NCBI GenBank assembly: GCA_003184365.1
Contig: NKYR01000085.1
Location: 115,041-179,040, forward strand
DNA length: 64,000 nt
DNA from: Evernia prunastri
Taxonomy: Eukaryota; Ascomycota; Lecanoromycetes; Lecanorales; Parmeliaceae
Reading direction: 5' to 3'
Of this stretch, positions 43,492-55,554 are shown piece by piece (within the stretch, counting starts at the first letter, position 1; each line of letters starts with the position of its first letter). The notes below the pieces were generated by a model, which was not told the DNA's origin, did not search any database, and was given only the letters and a program-made list of their open reading frames with translations. A program made the position numbers and the translations under genes.

Positions 43492-45018
43492 ATGACTCAA
43501 ACCAGCCTTCCCACATTCGCCTTGGGCGCTTTCATACTGCTTTCTGGCCTTCCGGCTATCACGGGGGCACCTATGTCCAATATGGACGTCAGAGCTGTGA
43601 ATTGCAATGATACTGGTTCAATCTACGTTAGTTCGTGCTTGGAGACACTTGGCCTGACTGACTGGCTCAGCGGCTGGCAGGCGCCGGCCTGTGGACCGGA
43701 AGACGACGGCGCCAATTGCTGTGAGGCCAACGACAACTGGTCGACTTGCTTTCTCCGGCTAGCCAAAGGAGAGGATGGTTTCAATTGTACGGAAATCAAT
43801 AACGGATTTTGTGCCTTCGACCCGAAACTTAGTTCCACTCTGAACGCAGAGATCGTGCGAATGGTACATTATGTGGTCAAAAACATATTTAGTCAGCATG
43901 TCCTCCATCCAGCATATGAATCATTCTAAACAAAAGTGTCTAGCCGTTAACACCTTCTTCAACGATTGGTATACCGCGGTTCAATACGTGGCGACTCGAG
44001 GAAGCCTAGCCATCCAACCGATCGTTGGCGAGGTCGACATTCCCCAGGACAACAATCTTGTGTTGGGCGATATCCTTATCGCTTTTTCGGCAGGTCTGGC
44101 CTTCGTAGGTCTGCCAGAGGTCGGGGCAGCAGTCGAGGTGGCCGATGGCATAAACGCTGCCGCGACTACGGCTGGTCAATTCCTGGTGACTGCGTTGCAA
44201 CAAGCACCAGGGGTAGCAAAAGCAATTTGGCCGTCAGGCACTACGGATGTAGGACTGATCTCCATCACATGAGTACTCCCCAGAACACTGCTAATCGTTG
44301 GCAGAGTCAGTCCGTACAGATCGCAAACTTGGATTCGGCACTCGCAGACGCCACTGCAACGTTGTCGGATAGCATCAATGCTGGCCTTGTAGAAGTCATG
44401 ACTAACATAACCACATTCACCAGTTTCGTCTCATCTGGAGACTTTTCGGGACAGACGATATTGTCCATACCGAGCGATGTCAACAGTCCCACTCTCGCCT
44501 TCAAGACATTTGTGCTTTCCCAAGCTTTGACCGCAAATGGCTTAGTGGCGGAAGTGGGCCCCTCCGAATTGACATCCGACCAACAGTTCGTCGCCAAACA
44601 GCTCTGCAACTGGAACGGGCAGAACGTCTGCTATGAAAATGTCTCCTCGAATTACACGTGGGTTCTCAGCGGAGGTTCAATCGGGAGTAGCCGTGCCGCC
44701 ATCCTCGGCAACGCTCTCAAATACCAGTGGACGGATCTCTCGACGCTAATGCAAGGCGCGTGGAACTGCGCCGAGGCAGGATACTCTGGTCAGGGGCTGA
44801 TCAACTGGAAACCGGATGGGTCGTTGGACATGTCGTGCATGAGCCAGCTTCAGCAGTGCCTCGTCGACTCCACAGGAACCTGTCCTATGGATCTGGTTGG
44901 TGGAGAATGCCCAGTCTCGCAGTATACTTCCTCTGATTGGTTCCGAGTTCCAAATGCTCCTCAACGGTGGGGGCGTGATGGAGGGAGCAAATCATGGGGT
45001 TACTCTAAGACTCATTAG
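43492..45018 (+). CDS. Secreted Cys-rich fungal protein of unknown function
   Basis: Three exons (43492-43863, 43937-44248, 44305-45018) join in phase to 465 aa. An N-terminal signal peptide is clear (FALGAFILLSGLPAITGAP). The mature N-terminus is Cys-rich (CCEANDNWSTCFLRLA), followed by a helical hydrophobic region (LVLGDILIAFSAGLAFVGLP) and a C-terminal part with more Cys and N-glycosylation sites (NVSSNYTWVLSGG, WNCAEAGYSGQG, CLVDSTGTCPM). For the second intron two AG sites are possible; I chose the one at 44304 because the first would make a 35-bp intron. I do not recognise a named domain, although similar secreted proteins of 450-500 residues are common in Pezizomycotina. It stands alone, with no cluster context. 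Confidence 0.75.
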
Positions 45019-45470
45019 CCAATGGTCTGGTCTTTTCAAGTCGCGTGTATATTCGCCCTGAGGGAAATCTCGAACTCGAGAAACTTACACTCCTGATCAA
45101 CTCTGATTAGTCTGAAATCACTATACGCATAACAAATGTCCTTTCTGGAAGGGCGCTGACTGTCATGTATGTGGCGCGCAGAAGAAGCCCACCAATTTTC
45201 CCAAGTGGAGGGAACCTTTCTAGCTTTCCGATCCCCTCTCAAGTATCGAATCGCCCTCTATGCCACTCCTAGTGCCATTGAACATTAGATGCCGATGATG
45301 AATCTATGCACCTTCATGCAGTAGTATCGCGCAGCCAGCTTGTCTCTGAGCCAGAACGCAAATTTCGTTGCATTGGTTAGGTCAAAGTCCTCACTGACTC
45401 TATGATTATCATCCGTATTCCATTGAGCTTCGTGTGTCCTCAAGCGTATCAATACATTGGCCTGTGCTGT
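45019..45470. other. Convergent intergenic region
   Basis: 3' flanks of the secreted-protein gene (+) and the AAA ATPase gene (-). Nothing further is seen. Confidence 0.5.
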
Positions 45471-48400
45471 CTAATCCTCTGAAGAATAGGAGGCATAAGC
45501 CTTGAGTCCTTTCTTGGCTTTCATGTCTTTGGACTTGTCAGGAACGTCACTCTCACTGTCATCTGACAGATCATCGATAATGTCCATTGCGCTTTTCGTG
45601 AGTTTCTTGAAACCTTGAACATTCGGGCCGCCATACTTTGGTGCATCGTAAGATTCTCGCTTAGCTCTCCTCGGCAATGGATCTGTGGCTGCCTTATCCG
45701 CGAAGTCGTCGGCCCGGAGCATTTCCCTGGCCGCAATATCTGTGTGTGTACCACCATGTATCGCCGTCAGGTAGTGGTCGAAATGACTTGACGAACTAGC
45801 CACGTTCCGGACATCGCTTGCTCTTAGCATCGGCATTGATTCGGATGTAGAATTGAATTGAGCCAAGGCAGCGGCAGTCTGGACCGCGTTGCGAATTTGT
45901 CTGCTACGGTCAGTCTTGTACGAAAAGAGCCGAAGCCAACTTGATTGCAGACGATACCTTCCATTCCAAACCTGTGATTCAGAGTCACGGCGCTGCATAT
46001 GGTCAAGCTCGGCGGCAAATTGCAAGACGCCCTCGAAGTCGACCGAGAGGCGATCTTCTTCTGCAACTCGTCTCAAATTCATTTTCCAAATCTTTATTGT
46101 GGACCGCTTTTCGAGTGAAGGGAAGTAGAGTGACACGTGTATGCGGGACTTGAAAGCTTCGTCGAAACTGCCGACCCGGTTCGTCGTGAGGAATAGGATG
46201 CCCTGTAGAGGTCAATTTTGCGCCCTTTGTGCATGCGGTCGTGACTTGGTCGCCTCACTTTAAAATACTCAAGTGATCTCAGGAACACTTTCCATAAGCC
46301 TCCCGTTAGTAATAGAGCAAAATGTGTGGTGCCTCAGCAACATACCTGAAACCAGAGCGTTGCGTTCAAGATCATCCTTCGTCCGGCTGGCTAGGAATAC
46401 ACTGAATATATCAGCATTGAGATGAAGTCCTTCGAGACGTGCGAACGTACTCTGCTTCATCTATTAGAAGAACACAGCCCCATGTCTCAGCTAGACTGAA
46501 ATATCGGTGCAGATTTTTCTCGACATTCATAGCGTCTGTGCCAATCTCTGCGGAAGTTATTGGAAGAAGTGGTCGACCAGCGGCCTCAGCAGCGGCTTCT
46601 GCACTAGATGATTTCCCCACACCTTGAGTCAGGTGGTAGTGTCAGCTCCTGAGGAAAGAGACACTTCTAAGAAACGCAGAAACGTTTGTCATTTACTTGC
46701 CTGGTACACCGTGTAACAGTATTATCAATCCTTTGCCTTTTCCACGGATTAGGTCGCTTGCGTTTGCGCCAAATTTCTCTACTGCCAGTCCAGATTGCCG
46801 GACGTGGGACTTGATCAAGCCTTCCAGCACCTCCCTGTGGCCTGCAGGAAGGACCAACCATCGAAAAGCATCGGTATGATGCACTTGATTTACACACTGA
46901 ATGTCGAGATCTACCCATCTCCGGTCTCGCAGGACGAATGCAACCAGCCTCTTTGGTAGAAGCACTGCCCATTCAAGCTCACTGGGAGTCTCAAGGGTCG
47001 ACTTGACTTCAAGTAGGTCTCGGCTATTTTCGAGAAAACGGGCTTCGTTCTCGAGCCCACTGAACTCTTCCGTGCCACTCCATGATTTTGTAAGACAGAC
47101 GGGGCATCTACAATGTAATCGCAAAGGCTTGATAGTTCCCGGTGTGTCATCGCGTACAGATTCATCGACGCCTAGCTTTGGAATATCTGGAAATCCCTCA
47201 AGGCGGGCCATCCGAAAATCTATAATAACCTGTGATTCGATCTTGGTGCAGCATTAGCTTGATCATGAAGGTCTCCGAAGGGTCTTATACCTCTGTTCTT
47301 GGAGCGTCCAAGGTAGGGCCAGAGTAAATCCAATTGGCAGCAGGACGTTGTCTCGTAATGTTGATGAATAAATTTCCTCTCGTGACCAAAAGTGCTCGGA
47401 CAGAGTCATGATGTGGATAGCAAACTAATGGAAATAAGGGAAGGTTGGTCACGGATTTGGTACCCTCATATTCTGGAATAGTGAATGTTCTTTTGATTGG
47501 ACCATACTGATCTCCATCGAAGTCAAAATAGATGCAGGAGACTACAAAGCGCAGGACGCTAGCATCGTGTGGCTTCTCCGCCCCTCCTACTGTGGAAGAA
47601 GGCGCGTGATTGTACGATATGACACGAAAGACTTGCTCATGTTCGTCGTAGCTCACGACTTCTTGTCCAAGGGCAAAGAGATACCAAAGATCAGCAAAAG
47701 CGATGTGAGTGAGGGAACCCGCATCAACCTGGAGGGACAGTTCCATCTGCGGCCGAAGGTCATCATCCAGAAAGTCAACGAAAAGGCGAAGGTGCTCGAG
47801 CAGTACCTTCTCATCGATATCAGGAGAAACCGGTTCGTTCCCGTTGTTTGCTTCAGTGTGAGTCATAAGGCTGCCATGCGTGAGCACCCCCTGGGAAGTC
47901 AAATCTGAAAAGGTGTCACTATTAGAGACTGATTCGTCTTTTTCGTGGGATGTTCTAGTGGCCTTGTCGTCTTCACTTGCTTCAGCGATGCGCCGCAATT
48001 GTTCGCCAGGTGCATCGCTAAACTCGTCAGTGTTCTTGGACTCCCCTTGACTGTACCTTTTCGACATCTGCCAAAGCAACTGTCTGATCCGTGGCGCTAA
48101 AGGAATGATAGATTTGTACGGATATCGAAAGACGAGACTTTGCTGTCCATCATTCTTCAGGAGTGTATAATTCGTCATTTTCTCCAGAACCCCGAGCAGA
48201 GGACGCGAACGTACTCTGAGACGCAGAGGCACTGTTTGCGGCAAGCTCGCCTTTTCAAAAAGATTATTCTGCATGTTACTGCGAAGTGGACTCGATATAT
48301 CGCCAATCAGGATCTGCAGAACGTGAGGATGCTCTAGGCGGAATTCTTCCTCTCCCATCCGCTTTATTGCTGGTATCCACGGTGCATTTTTAAGAGACGA

Positions 48401-48835
48401 CGGCCCCTGCTCTGATCGTCTTGGTGTCTCGACGTGACCTGAGGCTCGGACAGAGGACGACCTTAGCGCAGCTCTGAGAGATTTTACCTCGTTCTCGAGG
48501 TACTCAAAGCGCTCCTCCACAGTATTGAAGTATTGACTCATTTGTTCCGTCTGGTTCTGCCCTTTCATCCTTCGCCTTTGTACCGCATCTTCCCCATTAT
48601 TCTTGGAAGGCTGAAGGCCATAGCCATCTAATGCACTGTTGTCTCCCTGCGATCTCCACGTATTTTCAGGCTGTTTCATTTGAGGTCGAGCGGACGGAGC
48701 ATTCTGGCTCATTTCCCCCCCAGCGTACAAATTCTGAAGTGAAGTGATTTCCGTATCGAGATCAGATAGTCCCGGTGTGTCCTCTCTATCCATGTCCGTC
48801 GGCATAGCGTAGGCAGTCGGGTCTTTGTCGCCCAT
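45471..48835 (-). CDS. Fungal AAA+ ATPase with N-terminal DUF7025-type domain
   Basis: Seven minus-strand exons (48835-47291, 47229-46701, 46622-46451, 46401-46346, 46287-46259, 46202-45958, 45903-45471) join in phase to 1002 aa. Residues 1-130 are charged with a short coiled coil (FEYLENEVKSLRAAL). Residues about 190-520 match the DUF7025 region that precedes AAA domains in fungi (YKSIIPLAPRIRQLL, CIYFDFDGDQYGP, NLFINITRQRPAANWIYSGP). The AAA core follows: Walker A HGVPGVGKSSSAEAAAE (about 690), Walker B CVLLIDEADVFLASRT, sensor region LFLTTNRVGSFDEAFKSRIH, and the second region of homology up to WNGRQIRNAVQTAAAL. The tail is acidic and Lys-rich. The second intron is GC-AG (CCAG|GCAAGT) and splits Walker A; retention gives a stop at once. 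No lesion. The cellular role of this family is not established. Confidence 0.92.
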
Positions 48836-49199
48836 CGCGTACGCGTAGGTACTCTATAGTTTTTCGGAGACTCGGCTTGAAGTAGCTCCCCGTGGTCTCT
48901 ATCATGAATTGTGCGGTCTCTTGACACGCACGTAGGGCTACAAGATAGGACAGAGAAGATAGAGCTGAGACGTTCGAGCAGGATAGGTAAAGGACAAAGA
49001 ATAGTCTGTATCCAGACTTTCTGGCAGGGAATGGATTCGAGGTGGGGAGTTTGAACGCGCTCAGCCTCATGGCTGCATGTCGGCAACACCTAGGCATCAC
49101 ACCGATTGGTCACTACAAAGATAGCGTCCAGCATCCCTGTCTTCAGAAGCGCAGCCAAATTGACGGAGCACACCAACTACTTCGACATACAAAACTTTC
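48836..49199. other. AAA ATPase upstream region
   Basis: Upstream flank of the AAA ATPase gene, ending at MITE copy 2. Two overlapping minus-strand frames (49089-48709 and 49100-48786) lie antisense to nothing and read into the AAA start region in other frames. They are not supported. Confidence 0.45.
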
Positions 49200-49202
49200 A
49201 AG

Positions 49203-49617
49203 CACAGTCGGTGTCAAAAGTCATCGTCCTCCAAAAGCTTAACCGGCCATAGTAGTATGACGTGTTTCATAGCGGGCAATAGACCAGAAGAATCCCACTT
49301 CTTCTATCAAAGAATACAATATTATAAGGACTGAAGACATCAGAATTTCGATGTATTATAGGTACAAAGAAGTCGTTTAGGAAAATTTAGTGACAAACTG
49401 TCTCTTTCTAGGACTATGGCCCTAAAATGTCCAGAACATTTGATTCAAATCCTAAATCATGATCACATGAAACAGAGTACGCCCTTCATCATATTGGATT
49501 TTATGGGAAGATAACCCAAATAAGTTTATAGAATTGTATATGAGAATCCGTAATTGATTTTATCTAGAGTAGGGCTGGACCAGACTCGAAGGATGGTGAC
49601 TTTTGACATCGACTGTG
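49203..49617 (+). mobile_element. MITE family A, copy 2 (415 bp)
   Basis: It begins CACAGTCGGTGTCAAAAGTC and ends GTGACTTTTGACATCGACTG followed by TG. It is bounded by a perfect AAG duplication (49200-49202 and 49618-49620). Internal sequence aligns along its whole length with copies 1 and 3, for example the shared blocks CCAGAACATTTG and TTTAGTGACAAA. It has no coding capacity. It sits just beyond the 3' end of the DUF7580-like gene. Confidence 0.93.
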
Positions 49618-49827
49618 AAGGTTTATCCAAATTAACGCGCTATGGAAAGTGCGAATTCGGGAAGCAGGCTTTCAATAAATTCCAACTTTGTCCCTCGTGC
49701 GTAGAACTGAAATGGAATTATATCGAATGACGTCTGTGAATTGAGGTTGACTCTTATTTTTCCTTGTTGGATCGGCGTCAATAGGAAAGCTGCTGTCCAA
49801 GGGTCTTCAAGCATGCCGTTCCTGCAA

Positions 49828-51774
49828 TCATGATAATATATTATCTACAATCTCGTCATTGTCTCCACAATGACTCTTGAGAGTCTGTATCAAGGGTTCA
49901 ACTACTCCACGATAGACGGCGGCATGGAATGCGTCGCTATCATACTCGCCCTCACTAACGTCCAGATCGCAGCGAATGCACCTTCGAACAGCATTAGCGT
50001 AGCGTAGTCCCGTCCATGCGTAGTTGAGGCCCTGCTCGTTATGCGGCTCCAACAGTCGTACAGCGACACAGAATCTAACGTCGTCTTCGCACATCCCCGA
50101 GACCACGCTTTCATCGCATGCCCCTGGGAGACCTGCAGCTGGGCCGAGCGCCTCGAATGGTTTGCAGTAGCTGAGCTCGATGAGCAAGATGCCAAGAGAG
50201 AAAAGCGGAGGAACTCGCACGCTGAGTGAGCTCCTCGCGGGCTGTCCTCCGACGATAGGCGCGTTTGCAGTGGCCTGTAGCTCACCTTGTCGTACAAAAG
50301 AACGAGTGATGAAGGGTTCTTGGAAGTATATGCTTGGTGAGTCTTTGCTGTGGATTCTGACGAAATGAATGTCCTCTCTACCCCAAACTTCACCCAGCCA
50401 CGGGGTCCGATAGAGTTGAAGCAAGGTCGCAGCAAGTTTCGTACCTAGGGCAAGGCGGTCTCGGGACGTAAGACTGATGTTGTTCTCGAGTAAAGCTTTG
50501 AGTGTGATCCTCTTCGTTGATTGTAAAGATTTGATCATGCTAACTCGATGTTGATGGTCTCTTTCATCCACCAAGACACCTAAGCAAGAACCTTCGGCTT
50601 GAACTGTCCGAATTGCATCGCAAAGGTTTGATATCCTTTCCAAAGGTATCAGCTTGCTTGCAGATTTATGATTCTTTGTCATGAGATGGTCACTGTTGTA
50701 ACGGGTCGCAGTTTCTGAAGAAAGAACAGATCTATCAAGGGCATTGGGACCTCCCATGGCCGCCAGGGTACCTAGGTTGGAGGCCAAAGCCGTAGAGATA
50801 TCAATACGTCGTTCTGAAGCGTAGAACCGTGATTCGATTGAAGTGTCCGGTTGGGTATGACTTTGTTGAGAATGTCTTAAGCTATCTTCGTGTTTCAGAG
50901 GCTCTACGATAGCCTTCCTCCAACTCCATAGCTCCTCTTCAATGCCAGCAGTAGCCTTTTCGAGACTGAACATCATCGTAAAGGAGACAGTCTCTCGTCC
51001 AGCGGCAGGCGTCACCGTCCGCTCTTTGTTCCGTCTCGCCTCAAGTCTAAGATTCGTGTCATGTGGTTTAGAGCAGCTGCAAGTCGATGACAAACTCTGG
51101 TCGAGGATATGATAAAGGCTCTTTGCATATGCTCGAATTATGCTATAACCTTCCCCACCGTGGCTTGATGCCTTGGAATTCAGAGACAGTTCTCCGATAA
51201 TGCCACTGTCTTTGAGCATTTGCCGAAGATTGCTGTTGTCCTTGTGCATCCGGTCCAGAAGTTTGTCAAAGTCTTTCTCGGAGAAGGAAAACTTGATCTT
51301 GCTCCATTCACGCCACGCGCTGCTCGCTTCGAGCCATTCGGGCTTATCGATGATCAGTGAATCATGTCAAGCATGCTCTCGGACTTAACCTACATTACCG
51401 TCTTTGTTTATATTCAGTTTCTTCCTGCATTTGACCAAGATCTTGGTCAAGTCCCTGGCGACTGCAACGAAATCGTCATACGATTCTCCAAGGCGCCTTT
51501 CGAGGGCATCGATCTGCGCGTCTGTGACTTCTCGCTGCCTCTGGCTGTCGTCCATGATCTCTAATTCCAAGCGCCTGCAAATATTCCGGAAATTTCTATG
51601 CTCCGCTTTTATATTTCGAGCTAAATGGCCAAGTACACTTTCCCATTTCCGCCATCTCTCGAATTTTTCACAGCCGTCAATGTAAAACTGGATTCCTGAA
51701 ATGACCAAGGGGAATGCACCGAGTACTAACCCTGCCACTTCGATACCAGACATCCTGGCTTTATTGCAGCTCAA
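49828..51774 (-). CDS. DUF7580-type protein with pseudokinase-like C-terminal region
   Basis: Two exons (51774-51394 and 51342-49828) give 631 aa. The N-terminal about 130 residues start MSGIEVAGLVLGAFPLVISG (second Met, 6 codons in) and are predicted helical. This N-terminus is the one I associate with fungal DUF7580 proteins and resembles the small helical signalling domains found in fungal cell-death proteins (HeLo-like/SesA-like), though I cannot prove homology. The C-terminal half has LGVLVDERDHQHRV, a LALGTKLAATLLQLYRTPWL helix, HFVRIHS, EPFITRSF and VPPLFSLGILLIELSYCKPF. The last resembles subdomain IX of protein kinases (SLGILLxEL), but no Gly loop, HRD or DFG motif is present, so catalysis is not expected. 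It is divergent from the C2H2-NTPase gene, start codons 349 bp apart. A 60-codon open frame just downstream (49814-49632) is unexplained. Confidence 0.82.
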
Positions 51775-52123
51775 AAGGGCCGTATGTGCATAGGTGATTG
51801 TAATGGGTCAGCTGAAAGCACGGCCTCGCAGACATTCAGCTAATAATAATAGTGCCCCACCTCCCCGCCTCTTTGCCTAGCCGCCGAGCATTTATTACAG
51901 GACTAGGGTCGGAGACCTGACCAATGGGCGGGAGAAGCCCCCGGTACAAAATGGCCCCCGAAGCCGGGTGCCGGCTAGCGTTTCTAATCCAGCCGCCTAC
52001 ATCTCCGCGTAAGATGGGTTTGAGGCTGTGAGCATTGCCGTGGACTGAAGAAGTTGCTGTGATAAGCAAGTGAGGCAAGGAGCAGTGGAATTGGAGCCTT
52101 GATGGTATCTTGACTTCGCTAAA
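51775..52123. promoter_or_regulatory. Shared divergent promoter region
   Basis: These 349 bp separate the start codons of the DUF7580-like gene (-) and the C2H2-NTPase-like gene (+), so both 5' flanks must lie here. This suggests possible co-regulation. No specific factor site is claimed. Confidence 0.55.
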
Positions 52124-54720
52124 ATGGCTAGTGCTACGATTGGCATGCGTTATCGAGCCTGCACCAGTGCATTCGAACGGCTTCGCGTTGACCTTGAGGA
52201 GGGACACCTTGGAGAGTGTCATGTAGCACCGCTACCCGCAGTACAGCACGAATTTGGTAGATTTCAAATCTGGGCTGGTGATGCTGGTGTCACTGGAACG
52301 GGTCGAGAGTCTCTTGAGCATCGGCTGCGGGACTACGAAGATGTGCACGACGCAATCGTTGACTTATTGGACGATCTGCATAGTCAACTAGTCAAATGTT
52401 TGTGTTTCTTCCTGCCAAAGATCCAAGGCGAGCACATCAAAATTAATGCTCTTCCCAGTCATAAAGCTCTGTTCTAGGCCACGAAACCCACTCGATTTCG
52501 AGGGCTCTCATTCCGATTCCAGCACGGATACACAATCGCTATCATCTGGCCCAGACGGTCACAGAACAGAATCAGAACAGCTTCTTCGCGCGATAAACGA
52601 AATTATCTGTCTCCTCTTTCAGCTGTCCATTGAACTCCATGACGGAGTATCAAACACTAGCACCCAACGAGAAGCAACGCTCTCTGCGTCACAAGCCGCA
52701 GAGGAAGACTTGCGACTAGTCATTGAGACATTTCCCCGCGCAGATGCCAGCTTGCGCGAGCGACTGGCCAAAGCAGTCACAGCGCGTTACGTTACTTTGG
52801 ATAAGAATTTAACGATTAAAAGCGTGGAAGAAGAGACCGATGATACAGTCACGGAGATATCCTCACCATTTTCTGAGTCTTCTACGATAAGCCTCGCAGC
52901 ATTTGGACGAGCATGGCAGACTTCCGAAGAGGCTCGGCGAAGGCCTGACTTTGTCTGCCCATTTTGCTCCCATCATGTCGGAGTGACAAACGAAAAGCAT
53001 TGGAGGTGGATCGTCTCTGCTAGTCTACTTTTTTGGACAAGCGCTAAAACATCTGTTTAGATCGCATATTCTAAGAGACCTCAAACCTTACATCTGCACA
53101 TTCAGTGATTGTGTGCAAGGCAGTAGATTAATCGGCTCTCGGCGAGAGTGGTTCAATCATGAAGCCAGAGTTCACAGGAAGAGATGGCTCTGCAATGCCT
53201 GCCAAGAAAATTACCTGTCTCGAGCAGATTTTGTAAGTCATTTGAAGCTTCGGCACGGAAACCTCTCTACCCCGGTCCAACTTGATGCTTTAGCCGAAAT
53301 GTGCGAGAGACCAATGGACAGAGACGGTTTGGCCCAGTGCCCGTTTTGTCTCAAAGAAGATCAACATTTTCGCAGTCATGTGGCGAGTCACATGTCGGAC
53401 CTCGCTTTCGCTGCTCTAAGACGTTACGAAGATCGCCAAAATTCGAAAGGTCGAAGGCCACAACGTAAAGCGATTGACGCAGACGCATCAATGTCATCCT
53501 CTACCAGTTCTGCAAAAGGCTCTGAAGATGGTCTGAGCAAAAAGCCGACTTCAAAGACCATCGCGGAAAGACGCCGGAAGGATAAAGTCAAGCAGCAGGG
53601 ATCATCCAATGTATCGAACAGCTTCTCCCAAGCTTTTGCAGCCCTTCGGGACAGTCCGCTTGGTGCTAATCGAGAGACCGTTGTACGCTCACTTCGGAAG
53701 ACTCTGAACCACGATACTGAGCATTACGAGGAGAACCTGCTGAACTACGTCGCAGACCTTCAGATCAGTCACGCTGTACTAGAAAATCGTGTTCGAATGA
53801 TCGAGGTCGATCGAGGCCGTGAAGGTAGAAGGCCAACTTCGATGAAGATGTTGAAGCTCCTCAAATTTGACCAAGACGTTCCGATCAATGATACAGACTT
53901 TTGCGCCAATGGATACTACACTTTAGATCAAGCTGCCAAGGGACGAGCCTCGTGGGTAGCGCGATCAGAAAAGATACGACAATGGTTGGCTTCTGTGGCC
54001 TCGGGGGGTCTCCTAGTCCACGGCAACTCTGATGCCTCCCTTCGGAAATCGCCGCTTTCTTTGCTTTGCGCAAAGGCAATAGGCATATTGAGCGCAAAAC
54101 AGAACGTCTTCGTAATAAGGTACTTCTGCGGTCTGCACACTCGAACCAACCACCCTCAGGATGACGCAGTTGGAATGGTAAACAGTCTTCTAGGGCAGCT
54201 CATTCTGCAATATGATAGATTGGGTCTTGATCTAGACCTCGCAGGCCTTGATCCTGAAGACCTGCGCGGAGCCAAGGACGCCAATCTACCAGGTCTTCTT
54301 ACAACGTTCCGACATTGTGTCCTTCAAGTACCTTACGCGTATAGTATATACTGTTTCATCGATGGCATCTCGTTCCATGAGACTGCGCAGAGACGAGAAG
54401 CCACACTCGAGGTCATATATATGCTTCGCCGAATCATCTTGAACGCAAGACATATAGCCTTCAAACTTCTGGTCACGGCTCCTGGCAGATCCCAGTCGGT
54501 ACACAGGCTCTTTCGGCAAAGTGAGATATTGGATGTGCCACAGTACATACCATCCGATGCACAGGGTCTCTTCGAACATGGGCTGAGTGGCCTTGCGAAA
54601 GTGTCAGCAGAAACACACAGGCCTACTCAAGAGAATATTTGGAACGAAGAGTTGCAGTGGCGGCGTGATTGGGAGAACAGGAATGGCTCCAGAGAGTCTC
54701 TCGTGTCTGTCGAAGCCTAG
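52124..54720 (+). CDS. AcuF-like C2H2 zinc-finger protein fused to a degenerate NTPase-like domain
   Basis: Three exons (52124-52401, 52478-53005, 53061-54720) give 821 aa. The N-terminal domain has HEFGRFQIWAGDAGVTGTG and SLEHRLRDYEDVHDAI, which I recognise from fungal 'oxidoreductase acuF-like C2H2' proteins. Zinc-finger pairs follow: CPFCSHHVG, then WRSHILRDLKPYICTFSDC, EWFNHEARVHRKRWLC, CQENYLSRADFVSHLKLRH and CPFCLKEDQHFRSHVASH. After a basic Ser-rich linker, residues about 510-800 resemble the NTPase part of fungal NACHT-type proteins: FVIRYFCGLHTR, MVNSLLGQLILQY, YSIYCFIDGIS and IAFKLLVTAPGRS. The expected P-loop position reads LLVHGNSDASLRKSPLSLLC, without GxxxxGKS, so nucleotide binding is doubtful. 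The first intron donor (GTGTTT) is weak; the second intron restores KHWRSHILRD. The protein may be a recognition or regulatory protein; its role is unknown. Confidence 0.8.
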
Positions 54721-55551
54721 CACCATCGGACTGTGCTAGTTTTACTTTGGTGCGAGTGCTGTTTTTGTCCCGAATGCCGACCTTCAAATATTTTCTTACT
54801 CCGATGCTGGAGTAGAATAAACACTTGCCCATGTCTCGTGCTCGTCTTGGATGACAAGATGTTCGACCTTCCAGGAGGTCAGTCTTTTCAAAGACACTGT
54901 TTATACAGCTCAGAGACAGGCTCGTCAACCTTGCGAATACGGCAAGGCAGCCAAGCATGAGAAGCACAATAGACATCCTCATCGGCCAAGGGAAGCTCCT
55001 CTCTCCAATCAAATTTACAATTTTTGCAGAGCTCTCTAGCTTTTTCATCGACATGGACAAGGTACGCTATCAGCGCTGGGCAGGAAACACTGGATCAGAG
55101 ATATGAAACTTGGAGCAATTAGACTCTCACTCAGCACATGGGTTCGCTACAGCTTGGAGCAGTTTTCGAAGCCGTTCGACGCCAAGAGGAGGGCCTTCAT
55201 CGATTTCTGGCGGGCATGGCAGGTATACGTGCGCGTGAGGGTCTATAACTAGACTGATTTCTTGTGCAATTGACACGGACTCTGTGTTTCATCGTTACGA
55301 AGGCAAAACCATAAACACTTTGCGTTGAGTGTCTTCCAACGTTTTACTGCTCTTAGATAAGGGCTCCTTCTGTGGTAGCGGAAGGCATTTGGCATGTTCG
55401 TCTATTTAATAGCAAAGAGGGAGAAGTCTGGAGCTTGAATGTCGCTAGAAAAAGGGAAGACTTCAGCAGCTATGGGGCTATCAGCCGTCCGCCACTACTC
55501 TTCGATATCAAACGCAAAATAATCACATTTACTCTCGTCATGCTCTTAACC
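54721..55551. other. Intergenic before MITE copy 3
   Basis: 3' flank of the C2H2-NTPase-like gene. Open frames on both strands near 54623-55060 overlap the gene end in other frames. Nothing else is seen. Confidence 0.45.
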
Positions 55552-55554
55552 ACC

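Noticed and set aside
44249..44283. 35-bp intron in the secreted-protein gene
   Set aside because: Too short for a fungal spliceosomal intron. The next AG (44304) keeps the phase, gives 56 bp and has a CTAAT branch-like site.
45824..46288. Several small frames on both strands inside the AAA gene
   Set aside because: They coincide with the conserved AAA exons in other frames and disappear once the six introns are placed.
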